Positions 17,007 to 26,423 of a DNA stretch of 64,000 bases are shown here, piece by piece. A program made the translations under genes and the position numbers. The stretch is from the NCBI GenBank assembly GCA_016342285.1, contig JAEINQ010000006.1, positions 62,001 through 126,000 on the forward strand, written 5' to 3'. Within the stretch, counting starts at the first letter, position 1, and every line of letters begins with the position of its first letter. The notes under the pieces are model-generated. The model saw nothing but the letters and a program-made list of their open reading frames with translations, made no database searches and was not told the DNA's origin. This stretch comes from Desulfobacterales bacterium (GTDB lineage: Bacteria; Desulfobacterota; Desulfobacteria; Desulfobacterales; JAEINQ01).

Positions 17007-18278
17007 TCAAGTCTGGTGAGGCAGGGCGGTCAGGGCCACGGCCCAGTCCACGGCCCGGCGAAAGGCTTCACCCACCCGAATCCGATCCAGGTTGAGCTGC
17101 TGAACCAGCCGGTCCGCCTCCTGCCACCGGGCCTCCTCGAACAGGCGGGCCAGATGCAACAGTTGCCCATACTCGCTGGCGGGATCCCCGCACAGGGCAC
17201 TCCTGAGTTTGGCGTCCAGGGACAGCGGCGCCAGAGCTTCGGGCATGGCCATGCCGAGCATGGCATCGAGAAGGGAGAAAAGACCGAGAAGATGAAGACT
17301 TCCCGGGTCAAACCCCCAGAAATCGTGATCTCTTGCGATCTGTTCGAGAAACTTTCCCCGCTGAGCGGCCAGCAGGGTCAGATCCGATGCTTCGGGATTC
17401 TGGTTCATGTCGCTGATCAGCACCACCCTCAGCCAATGCTTCATCTTTTCCCACCCGAGCATGGCAACGGCCTGGCGAATGGATTTGATCTTCTGTGGAA
17501 ATCCAAAGGCGGCGGAATTGAGATAGGCCAGCAGGCGAAAGCTGATGGAGACATCGGTCTGGATCTTCTCAGCCAGGGCTTCAAAATCCGGATCGGGATC
17601 TTCCACGAGCCGGAGCAGATCAAACCGCGAGGCCTCCCCCGATGACATCTTTCGCAATTCAATGACATCGGGCGCCTTAAAAAAGGCGCCCGAAAACAGA
17701 GAAAAACCCATCTCCGAACAAATGTCGAACCCCCCGGGATCGTCGACCCGGGAAACCATGGCCTGAGCGCCATGGCGCTCGGCAGCCGCCACCACAGAGG
17801 CAAGCACCTCCCGTTGCGCCCCCTGGGCGGAGATGCACAGGATATCGGCCATGCCATAAAGCCATTCACGGTCCGGGTCGAAGGTGGCGTTTGTAACCGC
17901 CACCATGAAGCCTGACGCCTTGAGCCGTTCCAACGACGCCATCACCGTCTCGGCCGAAGCGACCGTTTCCGCCACCTTGACCACGGCCGACGCCGGCGGC
18001 AGGGCATAGGGAAGATCGTCCAAAAGCCCTTTCTCGCCGAAATCGACCATGATTTTCTTGCCGTTCTGCAAAATATGCTGCAGCCCCATATAGGCGCTAC
18101 CGGCCAGGCTGATGGCCACCGACGACGTGCCGTCGGTGGCGCATGCGGGCACGCCGGCAGCGCTGATGCAGATCAGCTCATATCCCCAAAGGCGGCGGTT
18201 GCCGTCGAACACCGGAAGCCGGCTCAGGGAAAACGTGTTTTCCGCGGATGCCTCCCCCGGGTCTTGTTGCATGGTCAT
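17007..18278 (-). CDS. Degenerate EAL plus HDOD signalling protein (YuxH type)
   Basis: The 423 residues have a divergent EAL-like N-terminal half (RLPVFDGNRRLWGYELICIS; later SRVDDPGGFDICSEMGFSLFSG) without the catalytic acidic set, so c-di-GMP hydrolysis is unlikely. It is followed by an HDOD domain (about 205-400; SISFRLLAYLNSAAFG, IRQAVAMLGWEKMKHWLRVV). HDOD proteins act as phosphohydrolase-like scaffolds in signalling, and EAL-HDOD proteins such as B. subtilis YuxH and Vibrio CdgJ affect motility. The GGAGGAAAGCG upstream of 18278 fixes the start. No adjacent partner. Confidence 0.85.
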   Translation of the reverse strand: MTMQQDPGEASAENTFSLSRLPVFDGNRRLWGYELICISAAGVPACATDGTSSVAISLAGSAYMGLQHILQNGKKIMVDFGEKGLLDDLPYALPPASAVVKVAETVASAETVMASLERLKASGFMVAVTNATFDPDREWLYGMADILCISAQGAQREVLASVVAAAERHGAQAMVSRVDDPGGFDICSEMGFSLFSGAFFKAPDVIELRKMSSGEASRFDLLRLVEDPDPDFEALAEKIQTDVSISFRLLAYLNSAAFGFPQKIKSIRQAVAMLGWEKMKHWLRVVLISDMNQNPEASDLTLLAAQRGKFLEQIARDHDFWGFDPGSLHLLGLFSLLDAMLGMAMPEALAPLSLDAKLRSALCGDPASEYGQLLHLARLFEEARWQEADRLVQQLNLDRIRVGEAFRRAVDWAVALTALPHQT

Positions 18279-18302
18279 CGCTTTCCTCCTAAATCTTTCA
18301 CC

Positions 18303-18345
18303 TTCTACCGATTCCCTTCAGTCTTCAGCCTTCTACCTTCAAACC
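18303..18345. repeat. Period-7 array that includes the glgP stop codon
   Basis: The units TTCTACC, GATTCCC, TTCAGTC, TTCAGCC, TTCTACC and TTCAAAC run into the gene end, so the TGA of glgP (18339-18341 on the minus strand) is part of the array. Confidence 0.65.
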
Positions 18346-20813
18346 AGCGGCTTCACGCCCCAGATGTTCTCGGCATAGGTCATCACGGACCGGTCGCTGG
18401 AGAATTTGCCCATCCGGGCGGTATTGAGAATGGATCGCCGCGTCCATTCCTCGGAATCCGTATAGAGGCGGCTGACCGCTTCCTGAGCACTGACATAGGA
18501 CCGGTAATCGGCCAGGACCAGGTAATGATCGGAATACGCCCCCTGGTGGAGCAGGGTGTCGATGACCGGTCGGAAAAGCCCCGGCGCGCCCGGACAGAAA
18601 CGGTCGCCGGCAATGTCGTCAAGCACCCGGCGAAGCTCGGCGTCCGATTCGTAGTGGCTGGCCGGATCGTAGCCCTGGGTCCGCATAACCGAAACCTGGG
18701 CCGCGGTCAGCCCGAAGATGAAGATGTTTTCCGTGCCCACCTCTTCCATGATCTCGATATTGGCGCCATCCAGGGTGCCGATGGTCAGGGCGCCGTTCAA
18801 TGACATCTTCATGTTGCCGGTGCCCGATGCCTCCATGCCGGCGGTGGAGATCTGCTCGGAAAGGTCTGCGGCGGGCACGATCTTTTCGGCCTGGGAGACG
18901 CAGTAGTTGGGAAGAAAGGCCACCCGCAGACGCCCCTGCATATCCGGATCGGTGTTGACCACATCGGCCACGGCGTTGATGAGCTTGATGATCCGCTTGG
19001 CCTGGTGGTAGGCCGGTGCAGCCTTTCCGGCGAACAGGACGGTGCGCGGAACCGTGTGCGCCCCGGGGTCAGCCTTGATGCGATGCAAGAGGGTGATGAC
19101 GTGAAGGACGTTGAGAAGCTGTCGCTTGTATTCGTGGATGCGCTTGACCTGAACGTCAAAAAGGGTGTCCGGATTCACGCCGAGTCCGATTTTTCGAAGG
19201 ACATAGCGCGACAACCGCTTCTTGTTCTCCAGTTTGGTCTTTCGCCATGTCTCGCGGAACTGGGCGTCTTCGGCGTAGGGGACCAGTTCGGTGAGCCTGT
19301 CCAGATCGCAGATCCACTCGGACCCGATCACCGAGGTGATCAGTTTTTCCAGGGACGGGTTGGCCTGGCAGAGCCAGCGACGCGGCGTGACGCCGTTGGT
19401 GACGTTCTTGAAACGGCCGGGAAAGACCCGGTCAAAATCGGAAAAGAGTTCCTCCTTGAGTATCCGGGAATGCAGCTCGGCCACCCCATTGATGCTGTGG
19501 CTGCCCACGATGGCCAGGTGGGCCATGCGCACCCGGCGCTCCGACCCCTCGGCGATGATGGACAGGCGGCCCGGCAAATCCGGTTCTTCGGGAAAACGGA
19601 GACGGATCGAGTCGAGAAACCGTTGGTTGATCGCATAAATGATTTCCAGGTGCCGTGGCAGCAGGTGTCCCATGAGATCCACCGGCCAGGTCTCCAGGGC
19701 CTCGGGCATGACCGTGTGGTTGGTATAGGCAAATGTCCGCTCGCAAATGCCCCAGGCATCGTCCCACGCCAGGCGTTCTTCGTCCATCAGAAGGCGCATC
19801 AACTCGGCGATGGCAATGGCCGGATGGGTGTCGTTGAGCTGAATGGCCACGAAATCGGGAAAGTCGGCAAAGGACTGGCTCTGCTTTCGGTAGCGCCGCA
19901 GGATGTCTCGAAGGGTGGCGGCCACAAAAAAGTACTGCTGTTTGAGCCGAAGCTCCTTTCCGACGGAGACTTCGTCGTTGGGGTAGAGCACCTTGGAAAT
20001 GGTCTCCCCGCTCACCTTCGCCTCAATGGCGCCGATATAGTCTCCCTGGTTGAAATGGGTCAGGTTGAATTCCCGGCTCGACCGGGCCGACCAGAGCCGC
20101 ATGTTGGTGACATAGTCGTCTCCAAAGCCGGGAATGAGGATGTCGCAGGCCACGGCGATGACAATCTCTCCGTCGACCCATCGAAAACGCTGTTTTCCGC
20201 GGGCATCGGTGTATCCCTCGCTCCGACCGTAAAACCGGATCGGGGCCTCCATGGGTCGACGCTGGATCTCCCAGGGATTGCCGCGACGCATCCAGTTGTC
20301 GCACTGCTCGAGCTGGTAGCCGTTTTCCACCACCTGGTGAAAGATCCCGAAGTCATATCGGATGCCGTACCCGTAGCCGGGCAGGTTCCGGCAGGCCATG
20401 GAATCGAGATAACATGAGGCAAGCCGACCGAGGCCGCCGTTTCCCAGGCCGGCGTCCCATTCCTCTTCTTCCAGTTCGTCGAGGTCGAAGCCCATTTCCG
20501 CCAAGGTCCGACGCGTCTCCTCCAACAGGTCGAGGCTGATCAGGTAGTTTTTCAGGAACCTTCCCGGCAAAAACTCCATGGAGAGAAAATAGACCCGTTT
20601 AGACAGGGTATCGTAGAGGGAGCGCTGGGTGTTGATCCACCGTTCGATGAGCCTGTCGCGAATGCTGTAGGCAAGTCCCTGGAAACAAGAGAACCGGTCC
20701 GGCCGGTGGGGATCGTTTCCGAGGGTAAACTGGACATGCCGCAGGATATCCTCTTTCAGGCTCCGGGAAGAGGCATGAAAGGGGGAAGGGCCTCGCCGCG
20801 CTATCTCGTCCAT
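18339..20813 (-). CDS. glgP: Glycogen/alpha-glucan phosphorylase
   Basis: A full-length 824-residue PLP-dependent phosphorylase that releases glucose 1-phosphate from storage glucan. The glycogen phosphorylase core is intact: the nucleotide/substrate region GNGGLGRLASCYLDSMA near residue 125, RIHEYKRQLLNVLH near 540 and the PLP-lysine motif EASGTGNMKMSLNGA near 670. Of two neighbouring ATGs, the one at 20813 sits 7 bases after AAGGAG and is preferred to 20819, which is too close. It is not linked to other glycogen genes here. Confidence 0.95.
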   Translation of the reverse strand: MDEIARRGPSPFHASSRSLKEDILRHVQFTLGNDPHRPDRFSCFQGLAYSIRDRLIERWINTQRSLYDTLSKRVYFLSMEFLPGRFLKNYLISLDLLEETRRTLAEMGFDLDELEEEEWDAGLGNGGLGRLASCYLDSMACRNLPGYGYGIRYDFGIFHQVVENGYQLEQCDNWMRRGNPWEIQRRPMEAPIRFYGRSEGYTDARGKQRFRWVDGEIVIAVACDILIPGFGDDYVTNMRLWSARSSREFNLTHFNQGDYIGAIEAKVSGETISKVLYPNDEVSVGKELRLKQQYFFVAATLRDILRRYRKQSQSFADFPDFVAIQLNDTHPAIAIAELMRLLMDEERLAWDDAWGICERTFAYTNHTVMPEALETWPVDLMGHLLPRHLEIIYAINQRFLDSIRLRFPEEPDLPGRLSIIAEGSERRVRMAHLAIVGSHSINGVAELHSRILKEELFSDFDRVFPGRFKNVTNGVTPRRWLCQANPSLEKLITSVIGSEWICDLDRLTELVPYAEDAQFRETWRKTKLENKKRLSRYVLRKIGLGVNPDTLFDVQVKRIHEYKRQLLNVLHVITLLHRIKADPGAHTVPRTVLFAGKAAPAYHQAKRIIKLINAVADVVNTDPDMQGRLRVAFLPNYCVSQAEKIVPAADLSEQISTAGMEASGTGNMKMSLNGALTIGTLDGANIEIMEEVGTENIFIFGLTAAQVSVMRTQGYDPASHYESDAELRRVLDDIAGDRFCPGAPGLFRPVIDTLLHQGAYSDHYLVLADYRSYVSAQEAVSRLYTDSEEWTRRSILNTARMGKFSSDRSVMTYAENIWGVKPLV

Positions 20814-21254
20814 GGCCATGCTCCTTGATAATGAACCGGTTTGGAAGATGGTTGCGGGCGATCCCGGACAGGCACGGGAGGCCCGCTGCTGGTTGGGTTC
20901 GCGTCACCGTTTCTGAAGAATGAACGCACCGGGAAACGGGTTAAAAGCCGTGCGTACCCGAATCGAAGGAGGCCGTCAAAGGGAATGGAGCGGATACGCA
21001 ATTCAAATCATACAGGATCGGGCCGCTCACCTCCAGCACAAAGTGCAAGGCCATGGCCTCAGGGGAGTGAGACGCGATGCCCGACCCGCGGGGCGGGTGC
21101 CTCCTGAAAGGGGCTGGGTTACCGACCCCATGTAAGTTTGGAGTGACTAAAGTGAGCTAAAGTGACTAAAGTTGAGGAGTCGCTATGCTCCACCATTTTT
21201 TTATTATCGGATTGGCGAATTGACGGATTGACGGACTTCCATTAATTCAACAAT
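20814..21254. repeat. Gene-free gap with an R3-type element
   Basis: It contains GGGGCTGGGTTACCGACCCC (about 21109), then GTGACTAAAGTGAGCTAAAG and GAGGAGTCGCTATGCTCC (about 21174), and the GGATTGGCGAATTGACGG module (about 21209) that also occurs inside the composite heptamer elements. No gene is seen. Confidence 0.6.
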
Positions 21255-22754
21255 TCACTTTCCGGTGCGGCCCAACCCTTTTCGAAAACGGTGCCAATCG
21301 TCTAGATCGGCAATTTTCCGGGAAAGATGGTAGCGACCGTCGGCAAAGGCGCCGTAATCGCCGCCGCCGGCCATGGCCGAAGCAAATCGGATGGTATTGG
21401 CATGAAACAGCCAGGTGTCCATCCACTGCCGTTCGATGGCCTCGTCAAAGGGGCTCTGCCCGGCTTCGTGCCCTTGGGCCAGGCCGTCTTTCCAGATCCG
21501 CCCCATCAGGTCCGTCGCCACCCGCACGGCGTCGTTGGTCTCGGCGATGACATGCTGGTATTTATCGAAATGTCCGCGCACCCAGGACCGATCGTGGCAA
21601 CCCAGGCAGACGGCCTGCATGGTCTTTCGCCGGACGGCCATCTCTTTTTCGGAAATCAGAAACGCATCGGCCGCCTTTCCTGTAAAATCCGTTGGCAGGG
21701 GTTGGCCGTCCCGGTTTCGAATCACCGTGGTATCCGGATTTTTCGGCTGGGGGTGGGCGTAGATCAATCCGAAAATACGCCATGCGAGCCGATCGGTCAT
21801 GGTGTGGGTCCGCCGGGCGATCACCTCGCCGTCGGTGTTGGTCAGCAGGCTGATGTGACAGGCCGCGCAGGTGGGAGCGGTGAAATCTTGGCCCACGGTC
21901 CAGGGAACGGCCTTAAAATTCCACGCTTTGCCCATGGCCGAAAAGAGGTTTCCATGCTTGCTGGCCGAATAGACCTTGAAGGCCGGCACATCCGGCCCCA
22001 CATGGCATTCCTTGCAGGTGTATGGCTTTCGGGCCATCTCCAGGCTGAAGGCGTGCCGGGTATGGCAGGCCGAGCAGGCCCCTGCGCTGCCGTCGGGGTT
22101 GACCCGCCCGACCCCCTGGTTGGGCCATCCGGAGAGCACGGGAAATTCCAGTTCACCGGCATCGGTATCACGCACCTCGGTGCCGGTGACCGAAACGATC
22201 GTGCCGTGGCAATAGATGCAGGCGTCGGCCCGGGTGGCATCGTCGGCGGGTTTAAATTCAAGCCTGTCCGCCTTGACCTCGGGCCGACCGATAATGTTGC
22301 GCTGAAGGTCCTGGTATAAGGCGTTGTCGATAAAATTCTTTCGGGCGTGGGCCATGATGTTGCCGGCAAACTCGGTCCGTTCCGTCGCGTGGCAGGTGGC
22401 GCAATCATCGGGGCTGACCACCACGTGGACCTCGGCCCCATTGTGCTCAAAGGTGTCGGCGTGGGTCTCGGCCCGGAGGGTATGGCACTCGGCACACCCG
22501 ACCGCCGTGGCACCAAGCCCCTCGGGCACATCGGTACTGGAGATCTTTTTGGCCAACCCTTTAACCGCCATGGCCTGGGCCGGCGTCACTTGGGCATGCC
22601 GGCTGGCCTGCCAGTCGGCGACGATGCCGGGATGAAACACCGCATGGCAGTCCAGGCATTCCTGGGTCGCATCGCTCACCGGCACTTCAGCCGCGACCGC
22701 CATGGCCCCAAAAAGAAACCACACCCCGATACAGACCCAACCCTTCTTAAACAT
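21255..22754 (-). CDS. Octaheme c-type cytochrome, hydroxylamine-oxidoreductase-like
   Basis: The 499-residue secreted protein has eight CxxCH heme motifs (CLDCH, CAECH, CATCH, CIYCH, CSACH, CKECH, CAACH, CLGCH) and the spacing and surrounding text (DWQASRHAQ; HTRHAFSLEMARKPYTC) of the HAO superfamily of octaheme cytochromes. These act in the periplasm as hydroxylamine or nitrite oxidoreductases; the reductive forms lack the cross-linking tyrosine of true HAO, a point I cannot settle. GGGAGGA precedes the ATG at 22754 (MFKKGWVCIGVWFLFG, a signal peptide), so the 16 preceding track residues are dropped. No quinol-oxidising NrfH/CycB-like partner lies next to it. Confidence 0.88.
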   Translation of the reverse strand: MFKKGWVCIGVWFLFGAMAVAAEVPVSDATQECLDCHAVFHPGIVADWQASRHAQVTPAQAMAVKGLAKKISSTDVPEGLGATAVGCAECHTLRAETHADTFEHNGAEVHVVVSPDDCATCHATERTEFAGNIMAHARKNFIDNALYQDLQRNIIGRPEVKADRLEFKPADDATRADACIYCHGTIVSVTGTEVRDTDAGELEFPVLSGWPNQGVGRVNPDGSAGACSACHTRHAFSLEMARKPYTCKECHVGPDVPAFKVYSASKHGNLFSAMGKAWNFKAVPWTVGQDFTAPTCAACHISLLTNTDGEVIARRTHTMTDRLAWRIFGLIYAHPQPKNPDTTVIRNRDGQPLPTDFTGKAADAFLISEKEMAVRRKTMQAVCLGCHDRSWVRGHFDKYQHVIAETNDAVRVATDLMGRIWKDGLAQGHEAGQSPFDEAIERQWMDTWLFHANTIRFASAMAGGGDYGAFADGRYHLSRKIADLDDWHRFRKGLGRTGK

Positions 22755-22874
22755 CGCCGTTCCTCCCGATTTCATCATCTCTGGTATATTTGACAACGCC
22801 ACGCGATGGTTTTACAGCCGCTCAAGTTTGACAGCTAAGTGCACGAGAACACAATTGCAATGACATATCAGTTT

Positions 22875-23115
22875 ATTAACCGCAGACACACGCTGACTTT
22901 TTGGCCCGGCCGACCTGGCCGGGCCAAAGAGGTAACCTTGTGGAACGAGCTCTGCGAAAAAAAACAATCTCTTGCTCAGGATCAACGGATCCATCAGCGA
23001 AACGATACGAATTTGTTGGCGGTTAGGTCAACCGCCAGCAAGTTTTCTTGCCTGCCGGCATCTTATGCGGCGAAGCCGGGTCTGCGACGGTCTGCGTCTA
23101 TCTGCGGTTGATAAT
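22875..23115. repeat. Inverted-repeat element P5 (AACCGCAGA arms)
   Basis: The left arm TTAACCGCAGACACACGCTG at about 22875 faces the right arm TCTGCGTCTATCTGCGGTTG ending about 23110. The roughly 180-bp spacer holds no gene. Similar arms in other genomes are commonly seen as 'CGCAGATNNACGCAGAT' arrays. Confidence 0.7.
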
Positions 23116-23156
23116 AAAAAATGGTGACCCCTTTGGATGCCATGGTTTTGGGTTCT

Positions 23157-24698
23157 TCAGGAAATGGCGCACGCGTCGCCATCAAAGGCGGCAAACCGCT
23201 CCGGTCCGGCAGTAATCGGCCGCCCCATGGACCGCGCCATGTTGCGCAGCATGCCGCTGAAAATCCATTCATGAAAGGGAAAAAGCGCATACCAGTAGGC
23301 CAGGCCGGCCAGGCCCAGGGGAAGAAACCGGGCCAGCAGGGCCAGATCCACCCCCCCCTCCCCGGCCGGAGTGACACGAAATTCCATCAACGCCTCACCG
23401 GGCATGCGCATCTCGGCCAGCAACAGAAGACGGCGCCCGGGTTCGACCTCCAGGATCCGGTAAAAATCGAGGGCGTCGCCAGCCCGAAGGGTTCCGGTCT
23501 CTCGCCGCCCCCGCCCCAGACCGACCCCGCCCGCCAACCGGTCCGCCATGCCGCGCAGCCGCCACAGCCATTGGCCGAAATACCAGCCATTTTTTCCCCC
23601 GATGCGGCTCACGGCCTTCCAGGCCTCTTCCTGCGTCGTTTGTATGCGACACCGGTAGCCACAGGACAGAACCGTGCCGCCGGCATAGTCGGCATCGCCG
23701 CAGGCAGCCCATTCCGGCGGCGCCATGGCGCCGGCGTCGGACCAGCAGGTGTCGATGCGTTCCTGGGCCACCCTTTCCAGGGCCGTTCCGATGGCCTCCC
23801 GGCAGGGAGTGGGTCGTAAGGGAATCAGCTCCCGAATGCGGTGTTCCCGGCAGACGACCGGCACGGCCAGCCCTTCGGCCAGGGGCTGGGCCAAGGCGGC
23901 CGGAACCGGCGTGACCAGATGAATCCACTGGGCACTGAGTCTCGGGGTCAGTACCGGCACGGCAAGGATCAACCGCCTGGGCAGGCCGGCCGTCTCAGCA
24001 TAGATTTGAATCAGGTCACGGTAGGTGAGTACGTCGTCGCCGCCGATATCGAAGGTGTTGCCCACCGTAGCGGGATGGGTCAGACAGCCCGCGAGATAGT
24101 GCAGCACGTCCGCGATGGCGATGGGCTGGCAGGGGGTGTCGACCCAGCGCGGCGGGGTCATGACCGGAAGCCGCTCCACCAGGTATCGCAGCATCTCAAA
24201 ACTCGCGCTGCCCGAGCCTAGAATCATGGCAGCCCGAAGAATGGTAACCGGCACGGGGCCAGCCTTGAGAATCGCTTCGACCTCAAAACGCGATTTCAGG
24301 TGCCGGCTCAGTGCCCCGTCCGAAACCTCTCCCAACCCCCCCAGATAAATGATGCGCTCCAGGCCGGCGGCGGTCGCGGCGGCAGCCATCACCAAGGCGG
24401 CCCGGCGGTCGGCCTCGGCAAAGGCGCCCTTTCGCGCCGCCATGGAATGGACCAGATAAAAGGCCACGCGGCACCCTTTTGCTGCCGCAGCCATGGCTCC
24501 GGGGTCGAGGGCATCGGCACAAACCGTCTCCACCATCCGGTGCCTGGCCCAGGGACGGCAGTTGAGCTTCTCCAATGACCGTCCCGCGGCCCGGACCCGG
24601 TTTCCGGCCGCAAGCAGCCGGGGAACCAGCCGACCACCCACGTATCCGGTGGCGCCGGTCACCAGGATCGGTCTGGAAAGATCGGAAGGTTGCATCAT
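23157..24698 (-). CDS. SDR/NmrA-type NAD(P)-binding protein with DUF2867 domain
   Basis: The N-terminal 300 residues form an atypical short-chain dehydrogenase with the nucleotide motif VTGATGYVGGRLVPRL. The C-terminal 170 residues match DUF2867 (GNGWYFGQWLWRLRG-like text, then ALMEFRVTP, and FPFHEWIFSGMLRNMAR at the end), the standard architecture for this family (about 490-510 residues). Its reaction is not known; members are predicted cytosolic or membrane-associated nucleoside-diphosphate-sugar-epimerase-like proteins. The start at 24698 has AAAAGGG upstream; the second codon is also ATG. Stands alone. Confidence 0.88.
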   Translation of the reverse strand: MMQPSDLSRPILVTGATGYVGGRLVPRLLAAGNRVRAAGRSLEKLNCRPWARHRMVETVCADALDPGAMAAAAKGCRVAFYLVHSMAARKGAFAEADRRAALVMAAAATAAGLERIIYLGGLGEVSDGALSRHLKSRFEVEAILKAGPVPVTILRAAMILGSGSASFEMLRYLVERLPVMTPPRWVDTPCQPIAIADVLHYLAGCLTHPATVGNTFDIGGDDVLTYRDLIQIYAETAGLPRRLILAVPVLTPRLSAQWIHLVTPVPAALAQPLAEGLAVPVVCREHRIRELIPLRPTPCREAIGTALERVAQERIDTCWSDAGAMAPPEWAACGDADYAGGTVLSCGYRCRIQTTQEEAWKAVSRIGGKNGWYFGQWLWRLRGMADRLAGGVGLGRGRRETGTLRAGDALDFYRILEVEPGRRLLLLAEMRMPGEALMEFRVTPAGEGGVDLALLARFLPLGLAGLAYWYALFPFHEWIFSGMLRNMARSMGRPITAGPERFAAFDGDACAIS

Positions 24699-24777
24699 GA
24701 GCCCTTTTCTCGGAGAAGGGGATGCTCAGGGGCTGGGTTATCGCCCCCCATATCAATGTGGAGTGACTCTTGCCACG

Positions 24778-25473
24778 TTATTGCCTCAAGGCATGATTGA
24801 GAGCCGTCCCGGCATGAATGATGGCGGTATCCAATAAAGGGACCGAAGAATCTTCGGGCTTTACGAGCAAGGGTATTTCCGTGCAACCGAGAATCACCCC
24901 TTCAGCCCCAAGACGGATCAATTCACGGATCACCCGGATGTATTCAGCCCTGGAATCTTCCAGCAATCGACCCTGAACCAGTTCTTCAACGATAATATCA
25001 TGGATGATATCCTGATCTTCTGGGCACGGGACGATGGTATTGATGCCGTACGGTGCCATTTTTTCGTGATAGAAACCATCGCTCATCGTGAATCGCGTGC
25101 CCAGGAGCCCCAGGTTTTTCAGGCCCATTTCTCTGGCCTTTGCTGCCGTTGCGTCGATAATATGAAGAAGGGGAAGGTCAACGGCAGCGCTGACGGCATC
25201 AAATACTTTATGCATGGTATTGGTTGCAATCAGACCGAAATCCGCGCCGGCTTTCTCAAGACTTTTCGCTGAAGCGATAAGATCCCCGGCAACCCGATCC
25301 CATCGATTTTCGCCGCGCCATCGATGATAATTCTCCAGATTGACGCTGTAGATGATTATTTCAGGGTATCCGTAATCACCGTAGCGTTCGACATAGGTTC
25401 GCGTGATATGGAGATAATAGCTGACGGTCGACTCCGGGCTCAGCCCGCCGATGATCCCAATTTTCTTGTGCAT
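24778..25473 (-). CDS. Aspartate/glutamate racemase family protein, Thr/Cys type
   Basis: This 231-residue PLP-independent racemase has the family motifs GIIGGLSPEST at the N-terminus and GCTEIPLL near residue 198. In Asp/Glu racemases the first catalytic Cys lies in CNTxH; here the corresponding text is ATNTMHKV, so a Thr replaces that Cys while the second Cys (GCTE) is kept. The same Thr/Cys pair is known from the E. coli YgeA/L-DER group, which racemises in one direction more easily. The AAGGG upstream of 25473 supports the start. Lone gene with repeats on both sides. Confidence 0.88.
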   Translation of the reverse strand: MHKKIGIIGGLSPESTVSYYLHITRTYVERYGDYGYPEIIIYSVNLENYHRWRGENRWDRVAGDLIASAKSLEKAGADFGLIATNTMHKVFDAVSAAVDLPLLHIIDATAAKAREMGLKNLGLLGTRFTMSDGFYHEKMAPYGINTIVPCPEDQDIIHDIIVEELVQGRLLEDSRAEYIRVIRELIRLGAEGVILGCTEIPLLVKPEDSSVPLLDTAIIHAGTALNHALRQ

Positions 25474-25489
25474 GTGTTTGGCCCTTACA

Positions 25490-25660
25490 TATCAGTGTGG
25501 CGTGCCTAAGGTGAACTAAACTTTAGTTCACTTTAGTCACGTCAACATCGGTGTCTCGGTATCGCCAACCGGCTCGGACCACACCCACAAAACGTGAGCG
25601 CTTAAATCAAATTGAATTTTTTCAGATTTGCCGTTGTCACGACGCCGGGAAAGAAGATCG
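25490..25660. repeat. R3-type element with TTTAGTTCACTTTAGTCAC array
   Basis: It contains AACTAAACTTTAGTTCAC, a perfect short palindrome around CTTTAG, then GCCAACCGGCTCGGACCACA, which matches the 3' part of the R3 elements. It is in the 247-bp gap between the racemase and the transglutaminase-like gene. Confidence 0.55.
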
Positions 25661-25720
25661 AAAGATTCCTATGCTGGCCATAGGCAAAAGCGCCCACTGA
25701 AGAAAAGGCAAATCTGAAAA

Positions 25721-26413
25721 TCAGATGGCCTCTTCGCTGTCAAAATCGCGGCCGCTGGCGCCCGCCTGATCATAGGCGGCAATCCATTGCCGCACCCGAT
25801 CGACACCGTAGGTGGTTTCCCATGCGGCCAGGATCTCGGCCACCGGTACGTCGGCAAATGAGCCGTGCTGGGCAAGATATTCCATGAACGGCTTATCCTC
25901 GGTATTGAAGGCATGAAAGATCGAATCGGATCGTCCGTCGAACTCAAGGGGGGCAACGCCGAACCGGTCACAAAGTTCGATATTGAAGGCCGGGGTGGCC
26001 TTGACCCATTGGCCGTTGAGATAAAATTCGGTGAATCCGTGGTAGACGAAAAGATCGGAGCCCAGAAATTCGATGAGCTGGCGGGTAGCCAGGTGGTTGC
26101 GCACCGTGGCAAATCCGATCCGCGAGGCAATGCCGCCGGCCCGGCCCAGGGCGCATAGCAGGGAGGCCTTACTGACACAGTATCCCCTGCCCCGTTTCAG
26201 GACAACGCTCGCCCGGTAGTGTTCCGGCAGAAAAAAGGGAGAATAGGGGTCGTACCAGATGTCGTCACGCACGGCATAATACAGGGCAACGGCCCGGGCG
26301 ACCGGATCGTTGGCGACCCCATGGAGGCATTTTTCGGCAAAGGCGGCTACCCGTGGATGGTCACTGTCGAGAATAGGTGTGGGGGTGAAAAATTCGGAAT
26401 TGGGTTCAGCCAT
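25721..26413 (-). CDS. Transglutaminase-like (papain-fold) cysteine peptidase family protein
   Basis: The 230 residues contain the transglutaminase-core triad pattern: Cys in KRGRGYCVSKASLLCALGRAG, His in VYHGFTEFYLNGQWVKA, and an acidic or Asn residue shortly after (ATPAFNIELCD). Such cytoplasmic proteins are usually amidases or peptidases, not cross-linkers. The ATG at 26413 has AAAGGA upstream. No operon partner is seen; the next gene upstream is the methionine aminopeptidase across a palindromic repeat. Confidence 0.85.
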   Translation of the reverse strand: MAEPNSEFFTPTPILDSDHPRVAAFAEKCLHGVANDPVARAVALYYAVRDDIWYDPYSPFFLPEHYRASVVLKRGRGYCVSKASLLCALGRAGGIASRIGFATVRNHLATRQLIEFLGSDLFVYHGFTEFYLNGQWVKATPAFNIELCDRFGVAPLEFDGRSDSIFHAFNTEDKPFMEYLAQHGSFADVPVAEILAAWETTYGVDRVRQWIAAYDQAGASGRDFDSEEAI

Positions 26414-26423
26414 GGGAATCCTT

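Noticed and set aside
19005-20417. 470-aa plus-strand ORF opposite glgP
   Set aside because: Antisense shadow; glgP has the complete phosphorylase sequence.
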